This document shows positions 35,257 through 43,610 of a stretch of 64,000 nucleotides of DNA, piece after piece. Below the pieces are notes generated by a model. It saw only the letters and a list, made by a program, of their open reading frames with translations. It made no database searches and was not told the DNA's origin. A program made the position numbers and the translations under genes. The DNA lies in the NCBI RefSeq assembly GCF_002093975.1, contig NZ_MSZZ01000033.1, forward strand, positions 116,045 to 180,044, in the 5' to 3' direction. Each line of letters begins with the position of its first letter. Positions within the stretch are counted from its first letter, which is position 1. This DNA comes from Thermoactinospora rubra. GTDB taxonomy: Bacteria; Actinomycetota; Actinomycetes; Streptosporangiales; Streptosporangiaceae.

Positions 35257-35285
35257 AACCTAGTCAGCCCGCGCGCCGGGCTCAA
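35257..35285 (-). promoter_or_regulatory. Promoter of small peptide B
   Basis: On the minus strand TTGAGC (35285-35280) and TAGGTT (35262-35257) are spaced by exactly 17 bases, placing transcription start near 35250 and a leader of about 50 bases before peptide B. The -10 hexamer overlaps the stop codon of the LysR gene. Confidence 0.5.
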
Positions 35286-36246
35286 TGCATTTCTCCACAT
35301 TGTGAGACAGCTTGTGAGACAGCTTGTGAGACGGCGCCCTGGCGGCGAGGAGGTCGGCGATCGCGCGGACGGCGGGCGTGGCCGCGTTCCCGCGCCGGGT
35401 GGCCACGTGCGTCAGGCGGCTCAGGCGCGTCCCGGCGATCGGCAGGAGCCGCACGCCGGGCGGCACGCCGTACTGCGCGGCCGGCTCGGGGACCAGCGCG
35501 GCGCCCAGCCCGTGGCCCACCATGCGCAGCACCACCGCGTAGTCGTCGGCGGTGTGCGTGATGCGCGGCCGGAACCCCGCCAGCGCGCAGGCCCGCTCGG
35601 CCAGCTCGTGGTCGGCCGAGCCGCGCGATCCGGCGATCCACTCCTCCTCGCGCAGCAGCCGCAGGTCCACCTCCGCCCCGGCGGCGGGATGGACGGCGGG
35701 ATGGACGGCGGGATGGGCGGCGGGCAGCGCGACGAGCACGGCCTCGGCGCCGGCCGGCTCCAGCAGCACGCCGGGCGGGGGCTGCTCGGGGAGCAGGTCG
35801 TAGGAGTAGACGAGGGCGACGTCGCAGCGCCCGTCGCGCAGCTCCTCGATCGCCTCCCCGGGTTCGAGCTCGTGGACGATGACGTGCAGGTCCGGGTGGC
35901 GCGAGCGCGCCGCGGCGATGGCGGGCAGCAGCCGGGCCACGATCGCCGTGGCGAAGCTCGCCACCCGCACGGGGCCGCGCGGCGTGCCGGCGGCCCGCAG
36001 GTCGGCCTCGGCCGCGTCCAGGGCGTCGAGGACGGCCTGCGCGTGCCGTACCAGCCGCTCTCCCTCGGCGGTGAGCCGCACCCGCCGCCCGGCCCGCTCC
36101 AGCAGCCGCACTCTCGCCTCGCGCTCCAGCGTGGCGAGCTGCTGGGACACGGCCGAGGAGGTCATGCCGCAGGCCGCCCCGGCGGCGGTCATGGTGCCGC
36201 GGCGCGCGAGCTCGCACAGCAGGCGCAGCCGTACCGGATCCAACAT
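35260..36246 (-). CDS. LysR family transcriptional regulator
   Basis: A 328-residue LysR protein. The winged helix is at 1-60 (LDPVRLRLLCELARRGTMTAAGAACGMTSSAVSQQLATLERE) and the effector domain at about 90-300 (LLPAIAAARSRHPDLHVIVHELEPGEAIEELRDGRCDVALVY). Two 12-bp tandem repeats enlarge it: HPAVHPAVHPA around residue 183 and SHKLSHKLSHN near the C-terminus. It is divergent from the arginase-GNAT gene with a T-N11-A operator between them, so it probably controls that gene; the effector may be an amino acid or guanidino compound. Confidence 0.88.
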   Translation of the reverse strand: MLDPVRLRLLCELARRGTMTAAGAACGMTSSAVSQQLATLEREARVRLLERAGRRVRLTAEGERLVRHAQAVLDALDAAEADLRAAGTPRGPVRVASFATAIVARLLPAIAAARSRHPDLHVIVHELEPGEAIEELRDGRCDVALVYSYDLLPEQPPPGVLLEPAGAEAVLVALPAAHPAVHPAVHPAAGAEVDLRLLREEEWIAGSRGSADHELAERACALAGFRPRITHTADDYAVVLRMVGHGLGAALVPEPAAQYGVPPGVRLLPIAGTRLSRLTHVATRRGNAATPAVRAIADLLAARAPSHKLSHKLSHNVEKCIEPGARAD

Positions 36247-36251
36247 CCAGT

Positions 36252-36276
36252 TTTCCTTAGCGGTCAGTGAAGGAAA
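36252..36276. promoter_or_regulatory. LysR-type operator (T-N11-A palindrome)
   Basis: TTTCCTT (36252-36258) and AAGGAAA (36270-36276) flank exactly 11 bases in the region between the LysR gene and the divergent arginase-GNAT gene. This is the classical T-N11-A layout of LysR binding sites. Confidence 0.65.
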
Positions 36277-36342
36277 TCGAAGTGGACCTTCGCATTTGAG
36301 CACACGAGACTGGCCGGGAGCCATCTGAGGGAGGCGTGGTCG

Positions 36343-37794
36343 ATGCGTGACGTGACGGTCGTCGAGGTGGGGCAGACGCTGGGGTCGTCCTCTCGGACCA
36401 GGGACCGGCTGGCCGACGGGGCCGCCCGGCTGGCCGCGCTGGTTCCAGGCGCCGAGCGGGTGCGGGTGGCGGTGGAGGAGACCTTGGCCGGTACGGCCCG
36501 GCGCACCCGCGAGGCGCTGGAGGCGGCGCGGGGACGCCTCGTCGTCACCGTGGGCGGCGACTGCGGCGTGGAGCTGGAGCCGATCGCGGCGGCGGCGCGC
36601 AGGCACGGCGACCGGCTGGCCGTGGTGTGGTTCGACGCCCACGGCGACCTCAACACCCCGGCCACCTCGCCGTCCGGGGCCTTCCACGGCATGGTGCTCC
36701 GCACGCTGCTGGGGGAGGGTCCGGCCGGCCTGGTGCCCTCCCCGGCGCTCAAGCCGTCGCAGGTGGCGCTGGCCGGGGTGCGGGCGCTGGACCCGGACGA
36801 GGCGGAGTACGTCGGGCGGGCCGGCATGGGCGATGAGGCGGCCCTCCCGGCGGACGCGGCGGTGTACGTCCACGTCGACCTGGACGTGCTGGATGAGGCG
36901 TGCTTCCGCTCGGTGGGTTTCCCCACGCCCGGCGGGCTGCGGCCGGAGGAGCTGCTCGACCACGTCGCGGCGCTCGCCGAGCGGCACGAGGTCGTCGGCC
37001 TGGGGATCACCGAGTACGAGCCCGCCCGGCCGCAGGACGAGGAGCTGCTGGCCCGGCTGGTGCCCGAGCTGGTACGGCTGTGCGCGGCCTCCGGCCCCCT
37101 CCAGATCGAACGGCGTGCCGCCCGCGCCTGGCCCGCCGAGGTGGCCGAGACCCGCGGCGGCTGGCTCCTGCGGCACACGCGGGGCGCCGACCGGCGGCGC
37201 TGCAACTCCGCGCTGCCGCCGCTGCGCGGGGCGGCCGTGGAGGAGGCCGAGGCGTTCTACCGCGAGCGCGGGCGGGAGGCGAGCGTCCAGGTGACCCCCG
37301 CGAACCACCAGCGGGCGCTGGACGGGGAGCTGGCGGACCGCGGGTACCGCGCGCACACGCCGGTGGCCGTGCTGGTCGCGCCCACCGCCGAGGTGATCTC
37401 GCGAGCGGTTCCCCGCCTGCCCGTGGAGACGGTGGCGGACCGCGGCACGTGGGCGGAGATCTTCACCCGTCTCGACGGCCGCGCGGGCACCCGCGAGATC
37501 GTCTCCCGCATCGCCACTCCCGCCGCGTTCCTCGCCGCCGAGGGCGGGACCGGGACGGGGCTGGTCGTGGCCGACTCGGGCTGGGCAGGGGTCTTCTGCA
37601 TGGCCACCGAGCCCGGCCACCGCCGCCGGGGTGTGGCGACCGCGATCCTGGGACAGGGCGCCCGCTGGGCGGCCCTCCAGGGCGCCGAGCGCATGTACCT
37701 CCAGGTGGAGGCGCGCAACGAGGCCGCGATCGCGCTCTACTCGCGGCTGGGCTTCACGTTCTCGCACGACTACCACTACCGTTCCCGCCCCTGA
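36343..37794 (+). CDS. Arginase/ureohydrolase-like domain fused to a GNAT acetyltransferase
   Basis: A 483-residue two-domain protein. Residues 1-255 form a ureohydrolase fold with manganese motifs VTVGGDCGVELE (canonical GGDHS has His; here Cys), VVWFDAHGDLNTP (DAHxD intact) and VYVHVDLDVLDEACF (DxDxxD intact). Residues 260-483 form a GNAT acetyltransferase ending with the acetyl-CoA loop ATEPGHRRRGVATAILGQGARWA and VEARNEAAIALYSRLGFTFSHDYHYR. The fusion suggests hydrolysis of a guanidino or amidino substrate coupled to acylation of an amine. GGGAGG precedes ATG 36343. Loss of a metal-ligand His may weaken the hydrolase activity. Confidence 0.85.
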   Translation: MRDVTVVEVGQTLGSSSRTRDRLADGAARLAALVPGAERVRVAVEETLAGTARRTREALEAARGRLVVTVGGDCGVELEPIAAAARRHGDRLAVVWFDAHGDLNTPATSPSGAFHGMVLRTLLGEGPAGLVPSPALKPSQVALAGVRALDPDEAEYVGRAGMGDEAALPADAAVYVHVDLDVLDEACFRSVGFPTPGGLRPEELLDHVAALAERHEVVGLGITEYEPARPQDEELLARLVPELVRLCAASGPLQIERRAARAWPAEVAETRGGWLLRHTRGADRRRCNSALPPLRGAAVEEAEAFYRERGREASVQVTPANHQRALDGELADRGYRAHTPVAVLVAPTAEVISRAVPRLPVETVADRGTWAEIFTRLDGRAGTREIVSRIATPAAFLAAEGGTGTGLVVADSGWAGVFCMATEPGHRRRGVATAILGQGARWAALQGAERMYLQVEARNEAAIALYSRLGFTFSHDYHYRSRP

Positions 37795-37999
37795 CCCCGC
37801 CTTCCTCCCAGGGGCGGAAGGGGTGCGCCCCCGACCCCGCGCCGCCTTCCCAGGGGTGGAAAGGGGCACGGCCCGCAGCCTCTGTTCCCTCTCCCTCGCC
37901 CCGCAGGGTGGGAAGTGGCGGTACGGCGGGGCGCGGTGACGGCGAGCGGCGCCTCCGGGCCCCGGCACCACACAGGGGGCGTGAGGGAAGATCGGACGC

Positions 38000-39091
38000 A
38001 TGCCGTTGATCGTGGTGTGCGCCGCATGGGGCGTCTTCTGGGGCTCGTGGGCCGCGCTGCTGCCGGCGGTCAAGGACCAGCTCGGCACCTCCACCGCCGG
38101 TCTCGGCCTGGCGCTGTTCACGGTGCCCGTCGGCGCGATCCCCGCGATGGCCCTGACCGGGCGGCTCGCCCGCGGCCGGGAGCGCACGGCCCTCGCCCTG
38201 TCCACGGCCGCGTTCGCGCTGAGCATCCTGGCCGCCGCCCCCGCCTCGACCCCCCTCACGCTCGGCCTCGCCCTCCTGCTCGTCGGCGCGTGCAGCGGAG
38301 CGCTCGACGTGGCGCTCAACATGGCGACCGGCAGGGCCGAGCGGGAGAGCGGGCGCCGGCTGTTCCAGCCGGTCCACGCGGCCTTCCCGGTGGCGGTCAT
38401 CGTGGCCGCCCCCGCCACCGGCCTGGTCAGGGAGCTCGGCCTGGGCATCCCGGCCGTGCTGGGCGCGATCAGCGTCCTCGTCCTGGCCGCCGCCCTGTCC
38501 CTGGCCCGCTTGCCGATGGGAGCGGAGCCGCCGCCGCCCCCGCCGCCCGGCAAAGCCGCCCGCCGGCGGGACGGCCTGGCGCTCGGCGCCCTCGCCGCCT
38601 GCGTGCTCATCATTGAGAACGCCGTCGAGCAATGGTCGGTGCTGCTGCTGGAGGAGCATCGCGGGGCCGGGACCGTGCTGGCCGGTACGGCTCCCGCCGC
38701 CTACATGCTCTCCCTCACCGCCGGACGGCTCATCGTCCAGGCGGCGCCCCGGATCACCGCGGCCACCCTCCACCTGGTCGCCGCGCTCGGGGGAGGGGGC
38801 GGCATCGCGCTCGCCGGCCTGGCGCCCACGTCCTGGCTGTCCCTCGCGGGCTTCTCGCTCACCGGCCTGGCGCTGGGCCCGCTGGTGCCCGCCATGCTCA
38901 GCCGCGCCGCCGCGGCCGACCCGCAGGGCAGGCTGGTCTCGGCCGTCTCGACCGTCTCCTACACCGGCTTCGTCGTCAGCCCCCTGCTCGTCGCCGCGCT
39001 GTCCGCCTGGCTCACGCTGCCCTGGGCCCTGGCCGCCCTGGGGCTGCTGGCCGTACCCCTCCTGATCCCCCTGATCGGCCGCTCCCGCTAG
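38000..39091 (+). CDS. MFS transporter
   Basis: A 363-residue polytopic membrane protein with about twelve hydrophobic segments. After TM2 comes the basic loop TGRLARGRERTALAL; LLVGACSGALDVALNMATGRAERESGRRLFQPVHAAFPV is typical of the MFS subgroup with the DVAxNxxG motif. The central loop holds PPPPPPPGKAARRRD. It is slightly short compared with 400-residue MFS proteins. Substrate unknown. The 205-base gap upstream contains only GC-rich direct repeats resembling CCCAGGGGYGGAARGGG, which may form a terminator for the arginase-GNAT gene. Confidence 0.85.
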   Translation: MPLIVVCAAWGVFWGSWAALLPAVKDQLGTSTAGLGLALFTVPVGAIPAMALTGRLARGRERTALALSTAAFALSILAAAPASTPLTLGLALLLVGACSGALDVALNMATGRAERESGRRLFQPVHAAFPVAVIVAAPATGLVRELGLGIPAVLGAISVLVLAAALSLARLPMGAEPPPPPPPGKAARRRDGLALGALAACVLIIENAVEQWSVLLLEEHRGAGTVLAGTAPAAYMLSLTAGRLIVQAAPRITAATLHLVAALGGGGGIALAGLAPTSWLSLAGFSLTGLALGPLVPAMLSRAAAADPQGRLVSAVSTVSYTGFVVSPLLVAALSAWLTLPWALAALGLLAVPLLIPLIGRSR

Positions 39092-39180
39092 CCAGACGCA
39101 CGACAGGCGGAAAGATGGCGCTCCGTTGGCCGGAAGGGGAGACGCGGCCGGGTATCCCCTCCAGCCAGAGGAGGGACAAG

Positions 39181-39432
39181 ATGGCCGTCTGTGAAACCTG
39201 TGGCAACGACTACGACCTGAGCTTCGAGGTGCACGCCCAAGGCGCGGTGCACACCTTCGACTCCTTCCAGTGCGCGATCCACGCCATGGCGCCGATCTGC
39301 GAGCACTGCGGCGTCAAGGTGATCGGGCACGGCGTGCAGGCGGGGCGCAACTGGTACTGCTGCGCCCACTGCGCCCGCGAGGAGGGGGCGACGGACATCG
39401 TGGACCGCGTCCCGGAAGGCGCGTCCGCCTAG
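39181..39432 (+). CDS. Small zinc-ribbon protein
   Basis: An 83-residue protein with CETCGNDYDL at the N-terminus, CEHCGVKVIGHG in the centre and WYCCAHCAREEG near the end, i.e. several CxxC zinc-binding pairs. GAGGAGGGACA gives a strong ribosome-binding site before ATG 39181. Related proteins are common in actinomycetes with no known role. It is the last intact host gene before the integrated element. Confidence 0.8.
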   Translation: MAVCETCGNDYDLSFEVHAQGAVHTFDSFQCAIHAMAPICEHCGVKVIGHGVQAGRNWYCCAHCAREEGATDIVDRVPEGASA

Positions 39433-39504
39433 GGATCCGGTCGTCCGAAAAATAAGGAAAACTCCCTACGAGTGTGGAGCGAAAGGTAACTACGCTCCTG
39501 TCCC

Positions 39505-39591
39505 GTGCAAGGTACTCCCGTGGGGCGTTGGCTGCCCGCCTTCCTCCTGCTCGCGCTGATCTGGGGAAACAGCTTGCTGTCTAGTCGCTAA
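39505..39591 (+). pseudogene. 5' fragment of an EamA/DMT-family transporter interrupted at attL
   Basis: From GTG 39505 the frame reads MQGTPVGRWLPAFLLLALIWGNS, the signal-like first helix of EamA transporters, then departs into LLSSR and stops at TAA 39589-39591. Homologues continue for another 250-300 residues. The remaining 3' part is expected at the far side of the element. This is the best evidence that the transporter gene is the integration target. Confidence 0.75.
39560..39585. other. Probable attL crossover region
   Basis: Similarity to the transporter ends near GGAAACAGC (39565-39573), and a short palindrome ACAGC-TT-GCTGT spans 39569-39580, 40 bases before the integrase start. Serine-integrase att sites are short imperfect inverted repeats around a two-base core and normally lie next to the integrase gene, so attL is placed here; the exact core dinucleotide cannot be told without attR. 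Confidence 0.55.
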
Positions 39592-39620
39592 ACACAACTC
39601 TTTTCGCCTAGGCTCGCCGC

Positions 39621-41129
39621 ATGACCCCCAAGAGCCAGCAGATGATCGGGCTGCTCTACGCGCGCAAGTCCACCTATCGGGCACGCCGTGGAAGCTTCGA
39701 GCAGGGCCGATCCGTCCGCGAGCAACTGGACGAAGAGCGTGCCTGGTGCGCGGCCAACGATGTCGTCGTAGGTGGAGAGTACGTTGACGACGACCGGTCC
39801 GCCTCACGATTCGCGACCAGGGCGCGCGAGGAGTTCGAGCGGCTGATCGCCGACATCGAGGCGCGCAAGGGCCACATCGTCGTCTGCTGGGAGTCCTCTC
39901 GCATGCAGCGCGACCTGGCCGTGTATGTCCGCCTCCGGGATGCGTGCTGGCGATCTGGGGTGCTGTGGTGCTACAACGGGCGCGTCTACGACCTGTCCAA
40001 ACGGGACGACCGGCGGGTGACGGCCTACGACGCGATCCGCGACGAGGACCAGTCGGAAGCGATCTCCGAGCAGGTGCAACGGGCGATGCGGGCCAACGCC
40101 CGGGCCGGCCGCCCGCACGGCAGGCCGCTGTTCGGGTACCGCCGCATGCACGACACGGCGACCGGGAATCTGGCCAGCGTGGTCGTCGACCATCTGCCGC
40201 GGACGTCATTCAAGCTGGCCTGTGTCCAGCGCCATGCGTTCGTGGAGATTGGCACCTACACGCGTGCCTGGATCGTGGGAGAGATCTTCGCGCGCATCGC
40301 AGCACGGAAGTCGATCAACTCGACCGTCAAGTGGCTCAACAACTCCGGCATCGTGACGCACATGCGCAGCTTGTGGGCGCACGCAACGATCCGCGGCATG
40401 GTGACCAACCCCGCCTACATCGGCAAACGCAGCTATAAGGGCCAGCTCATCGGAGATGCGATCTGGCCGCCGCTCGTCGAGGAGGCCGTGTTCTACACCG
40501 CCAACGAGGTCCTGGCGAGTCCCGAGCGGCGCACGAACCGGGACGGGTCGATCAAGCACCTCATCAGCATGATCGCCGAGTGTGCGATCTGTCGCGCGCC
40601 GGCCGCGACCGGCAAGCATCGCGGCAACTATCGCGGCTACGTCTGTTCCACCCATCGCCACTTCTTCTGCCGCACAGACATGGTCGACCGCTACATCGAG
40701 GCGGCGTTGGTCAGACGGCTTGCCGAGCCGGACGCGGTCGAATTCTTCGCCCCCGAGGTACCCGGCGATCGGGTGGCGGAGGAGCGCGCCAAGATCGACC
40801 GGTGGAACGCCGAGCTCGCGCAAGGCGAAAAGCTCGTCGAGGACGGCGAGATGTCGATGGAGTTGCTGGCCAGGATGGAGCGGCGGCTGCGGCCGTTGAT
40901 CGAGGCCGCCGAGGCCCGCATCCGTGCCGCGTCGACGCATCCGTTGCTCGCGTCGCTGATCCGCCCGGACGTGGAGGAGGTCTGGGCGGAGTGGCGGCGT
41001 CTCGACATCGCACAGCGGCGGTCGGTGATCCGGGCGACCATGGCGTACATCCGCCTGTCGCCGGTCGGCCAGGGCCGCCGCAACGTCCCACCATCGGAGT
41101 ATGTCGACTACAAGTGGCGGCGGCCCTAG
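39621..41129 (+). CDS. Large serine recombinase (site-specific integrase)
   Basis: A 502-residue phage integrase. The catalytic resolvase domain (about 8-155) starts LLYARKST with nucleophile Ser17 and contains WESSRMQRD; the recombinase domain follows (about 170-290), with the zinc-ribbon cysteines in IAECAICRAPA and VCSTHRHFFC (about 318-350) and a long coiled coil (about 375-430) that governs directionality. It recombines attP with attB inside the transporter gene; excision would need a recombination directionality factor, which I cannot identify. The start lies 30 bases after the truncated host gene. Confidence 0.95.
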   Translation: MTPKSQQMIGLLYARKSTYRARRGSFEQGRSVREQLDEERAWCAANDVVVGGEYVDDDRSASRFATRAREEFERLIADIEARKGHIVVCWESSRMQRDLAVYVRLRDACWRSGVLWCYNGRVYDLSKRDDRRVTAYDAIRDEDQSEAISEQVQRAMRANARAGRPHGRPLFGYRRMHDTATGNLASVVVDHLPRTSFKLACVQRHAFVEIGTYTRAWIVGEIFARIAARKSINSTVKWLNNSGIVTHMRSLWAHATIRGMVTNPAYIGKRSYKGQLIGDAIWPPLVEEAVFYTANEVLASPERRTNRDGSIKHLISMIAECAICRAPAATGKHRGNYRGYVCSTHRHFFCRTDMVDRYIEAALVRRLAEPDAVEFFAPEVPGDRVAEERAKIDRWNAELAQGEKLVEDGEMSMELLARMERRLRPLIEAAEARIRAASTHPLLASLIRPDVEEVWAEWRRLDIAQRRSVIRATMAYIRLSPVGQGRRNVPPSEYVDYKWRRP

Positions 41130-41887
41130 TCGAGCAGGCAGGCGTCGACGTCGGCGAGCGGGTCGAGCGGGACGCGTAGGTGGATGCCGCCACATGCCGC
41201 CGGGGCTGGCTGCTCCGGCGTGGTGGCCGCCGGCGGTCCGGGATCCCGGATGGGGGTCGTGTCGGCCGGGGCGTCGTCACCGGGCGAGCTCGTGGCCGGC
41301 GTCGCGGGTTGGGTGGTCTCCGGCGCGTCGTCGGGTGTGCGCTCGCGGGGTGTGCGGTCCGGCTCGTCGTCCGGTCCGGGCCGCTCCACGGAATCGTTTA
41401 CCTCCTGGCGCCGGTCAACGCGGCTGTCGTCGCGGTCCTGCCGTGGTGTCGCCCGGGGCCGCTCGGCGCGTGGTGAGCGTGAGCGGGTCGTCGTTGGCTC
41501 GGGCCTGGCACTGGTCGTGGGAGAGGGCTGAGCGGTCACGACGACGGGCGGCGGCGCGGCGCCGCGCTGAGGCTGATCGCCCTCGGTGAGCTGTACCACG
41601 GCCGCCGCTCCTAAGGCGGTCACAGCGGCGGCCATGACGGCGGCGCCGGCGGGTGTCCGAGCCTTCTTGCCGACCCATCCGGCGGCGGCGACGACGACGG
41701 GGAGCGGCAGCCAGGCGTGGTATTCGCGCCGTAGGGCTGCGCGTGCGGCGCGGCGGGCGGTCCGCTGCTCCTCCTCGGTGAGGCTCTCGTTGATGAGGAT
41801 GGTCACCTCGTCGTCCGCCCGGTGAAGAGTCCAGTCCTGCCCCTCGGGGAGCGGCGCGGTGATGACGCGGGGCATGCGCGAGATCAT
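41126..41887 (-). CDS. Phage-encoded membrane protein with Thr/Pro/Asp-rich tail
   Basis: A 253-residue protein with N-terminal cytoplasmic region (MISRMPRVITAPLPEGQDW), a hydrophobic hairpin near 70-110 (LPLPVVVAAAGWVG; GAAVMAAAVTALGAAAVVQL) and a low-complexity, charged, Pro/Thr-rich tail ending CGGIHLRVPLDPLADVDACLLD. ATG 41887 overlaps the stop of the upstream gene (ATGA), so they form an operon on the minus strand in the lysogeny region. It could act at the cell surface in superinfection exclusion; that is inferred from position. Confidence 0.65.
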   Translation of the reverse strand: MISRMPRVITAPLPEGQDWTLHRADDEVTILINESLTEEEQRTARRAARAALRREYHAWLPLPVVVAAAGWVGKKARTPAGAAVMAAAVTALGAAAVVQLTEGDQPQRGAAPPPVVVTAQPSPTTSARPEPTTTRSRSPRAERPRATPRQDRDDSRVDRRQEVNDSVERPGPDDEPDRTPRERTPDDAPETTQPATPATSSPGDDAPADTTPIRDPGPPAATTPEQPAPAACGGIHLRVPLDPLADVDACLLD

Positions 41888-42342
41888 GATTCCCCCCTTC
41901 GCTGCCGGATCTCCCGCACGACCGTGACGAGCTGCTGCCAGTCCCGCATCTCGCGCAGCGGGTCCGGGTCGGTGGGCCGGTCGCGCCGTAGGCCGATCGT
42001 CCATGGCTCTCCGTCGATCTCGACGGTCACGGCGCGGTACGGCTCCCGCTGTGGGGTGCGGACCGCGGTGACGTACTCGCGAGGCGGCATCAGGTCGGGA
42101 TCCAGGCCGGCGGTGCGGGCCTCTCGGCGGCGCCAGAAGGTCAGCTCCTGCTGCGCGAGAGCGAGCTCGGCTCGGACGGCGGCCAGCTCTGTCTGAAGCT
42201 CGGCGGCGCGTTCCGTGGAGCGGGATGCCCAGAAGCTCAGCGCGGTGACGCGCTTGACGCGTTGCTGGACGCTGTCGAGGAGGCGCTGGGCGTCGTCGAG
42301 GAGTTCCTCGTCGGGCTGGGGATGCTGCTGGGAGTGCGGCAT
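41884..42342 (-). CDS. Coiled-coil phage protein of unknown function
   Basis: A 152-residue acidic/basic helical protein with a heptad-rich centre (ELQTELAAVRAELALAQQEL, about 48-70) and a C-terminal domain with VTVEIDGEPWTIGLR. Not recognised. It heads a two-gene minus-strand operon with the membrane protein and has an operator-like GTTCCC/GGGA palindrome 57 bases upstream, suggesting control by the prophage repressor. Confidence 0.6.
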   Translation of the reverse strand: MPHSQQHPQPDEELLDDAQRLLDSVQQRVKRVTALSFWASRSTERAAELQTELAAVRAELALAQQELTFWRRREARTAGLDPDLMPPREYVTAVRTPQREPYRAVTVEIDGEPWTIGLRRDRPTDPDPLREMRDWQQLVTVVREIRQRRGES

Positions 42343-42398
42343 GGAGATCGTCCATCTGTAGTGCTGTTTGCGCTTCCCAGGCGTATCTTCTATGGCAC

Positions 42399-42414
42399 GT
42401 TCCCCATTGGGAGA
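42399..42414. promoter_or_regulatory. Immunity operator O1
   Basis: GTTCCCCATTGGGAGA holds the palindrome TCCC-CATT-GGGA (42401-42412). ACGTTCCC....TTG.GAGAT matches ACGTTCCCATCTTGAGATA near 43294. It lies upstream of the minus-strand operon 41126-42342. Confidence 0.5.
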
Positions 42415-42458
42415 TTTCTACCGCTTTAAGATCCTCGTGACCAAGTCGTTACTTTCTG

Positions 42459-43148
42459 TCACCCTGTCTCGCGGGTCTCCTGGTACGGCTGCTCAACGAC
42501 GGGCGCGGCGGGGGACTCGCTGATCATGTCCTCCAGCAGGCGGACGACCGCTCGGCGTTGCCACTCGACGGTTTGAGGCCAGAGCTCAAGCAGACGCCGC
42601 ATGTATGGATCGACAGCCTTGACCTCCGGCTCTGAAATGCGCGCTGCTCGTCGGATCAGCTCGCGGAGGACCGCAGCCGCCCGCTCATGTCCAGCTTCGG
42701 CTAGTTGTTCGGGGATGACGCCTGCGGTCAGCGCGACGCGAGCCACCACATTCGCCCGGCTGGGATCTTCGGCCCGCGCAGCCTCGATGGATGGCGAGCC
42801 CGACGCAACGTCCCGCCACTCCTCTTCCGTCACACCTGCGATCTCTGTAGCTTCCCGCTCGGTAAGGTGCCGTCGCTCCAGGCCGTCGGCGATGAGCTCC
42901 GCCGCCGTAGGGAATTGAAAGCCGGAAGCTCGACCTGCGGCTATGTCCTCAAGGGCGCCGCCCACCCATCCCAGAGCCTTTTCGATCTTTCCGCGCGTGG
43001 CCGCCTGTGGCCACCGCTCTCCCGACTCAAGGTTGTAAATCGTCTTCACGTCAACACCCGCTCGCGCCGCGAGTTGCTGCTGCGTGAGACCAAGCTCGCC
43101 GCGCCTTGCGATCACAAACTGGGCGGCTCGTGCGCGGTCTCGGCTCAT
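42459..43148 (-). CDS. XRE-family repressor (candidate prophage immunity repressor)
   Basis: A 229-residue protein. The helix-turn-helix is at about 8-62 (FVIARRGELGLTQQQLAARAGVDVKTIYNLESGERWP), then a helical C-terminal region of unknown fold containing LTEREATEIAGVTEEEW. Minus-strand orientation opposite to the early genes, adjacency to a small divergent XRE gene and operator repeats at both starts fit a CI-like repressor. ATG 43148 is chosen; upstream in-frame ATGs at 43157 and 43160 are possible, and no strong ribosome-binding site decides. Confidence 0.8.
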   Translation of the reverse strand: MSRDRARAAQFVIARRGELGLTQQQLAARAGVDVKTIYNLESGERWPQAATRGKIEKALGWVGGALEDIAAGRASGFQFPTAAELIADGLERRHLTEREATEIAGVTEEEWRDVASGSPSIEAARAEDPSRANVVARVALTAGVIPEQLAEAGHERAAAVLRELIRRAARISEPEVKAVDPYMRRLLELWPQTVEWQRRAVVRLLEDMISESPAAPVVEQPYQETRETG

Positions 43149-43163
43149 GGTGACCATCATGCC

Positions 43164-43327
43164 GGGAACAACTGGGAACATCCACACGCCCCGAGGCCCA
43201 AAGACGTGCTTGGTTACGAGAACCTGGCAAGCAGGTCAAGCCCAAAATCGGGAAGCTCTAGAGATCATCTTGCTGTTTCTTCCCTACTCTTCCACGTTCC
43301 CATCTTGAGATATTCCCTGTTGTTCCC
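43164..43327. promoter_or_regulatory. Immunity operators O2 and O3 (inverted 17-mers)
   Basis: GGGAACAACTGGGAACA (43164-43180) is, on the other strand, TGTTCCCAGTTGTTCCC, which matches TATTCCCTGTTGTTCCC at 43311-43327 with two changes. Each contains two half sites 10 bases apart. A further GTTCCC is at 43296-43301. The copies face outward toward the two divergent XRE genes, as expected for a lysis-lysogeny switch. The 192-base gap otherwise holds no gene. Confidence 0.65.
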
Positions 43328-43340
43328 TAGTCTTGCCGGT

Positions 43341-43610
43341 ATGGCAGGCAGTGAAGAGCTGGACCCCGAGGCCGTGCGCATCGGTGCCACCATCCGAGCG
43401 CTGCGCGACGCGCTGGGCTGGACGGTCGGCGAGCTAGCGAAGGCGGTCGACAAGAGCCACGCGTACCTCTCGAACATCGAGCACGGACGCAAGAAATGCC
43501 CGCCCAAGCTGTGCCGAGAGATCGCCGCCGCTCTGGGTGTCCCGCCTGCTGCGATCGTCAGCCCCGCCTATGACGTGGAGAGCCTCACGGCTGAGGCGAG
43601 GTCGGCATGA
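43341..43610 (+). CDS. Small XRE-family regulator (Cro-like)
   Basis: An 89-residue protein that is essentially one helix-turn-helix (IRALRDALGWTVGELAKAVDKSHAYLSNIEHGRKKCP, about 17-53). It is divergent from the candidate repressor and is the first gene of the rightward early operon, so it is in the Cro position. Its stop overlaps the next start (ATGA). Confidence 0.8.
   Translation: MAGSEELDPEAVRIGATIRALRDALGWTVGELAKAVDKSHAYLSNIEHGRKKCPPKLCREIAAALGVPPAAIVSPAYDVESLTAEARSA

Noticed and set aside
39505..39620. tRNA gene as the attachment site of the element
   Set aside because: No cloverleaf or CCA-like end is seen at the junction; the interrupted frame is a transporter gene.
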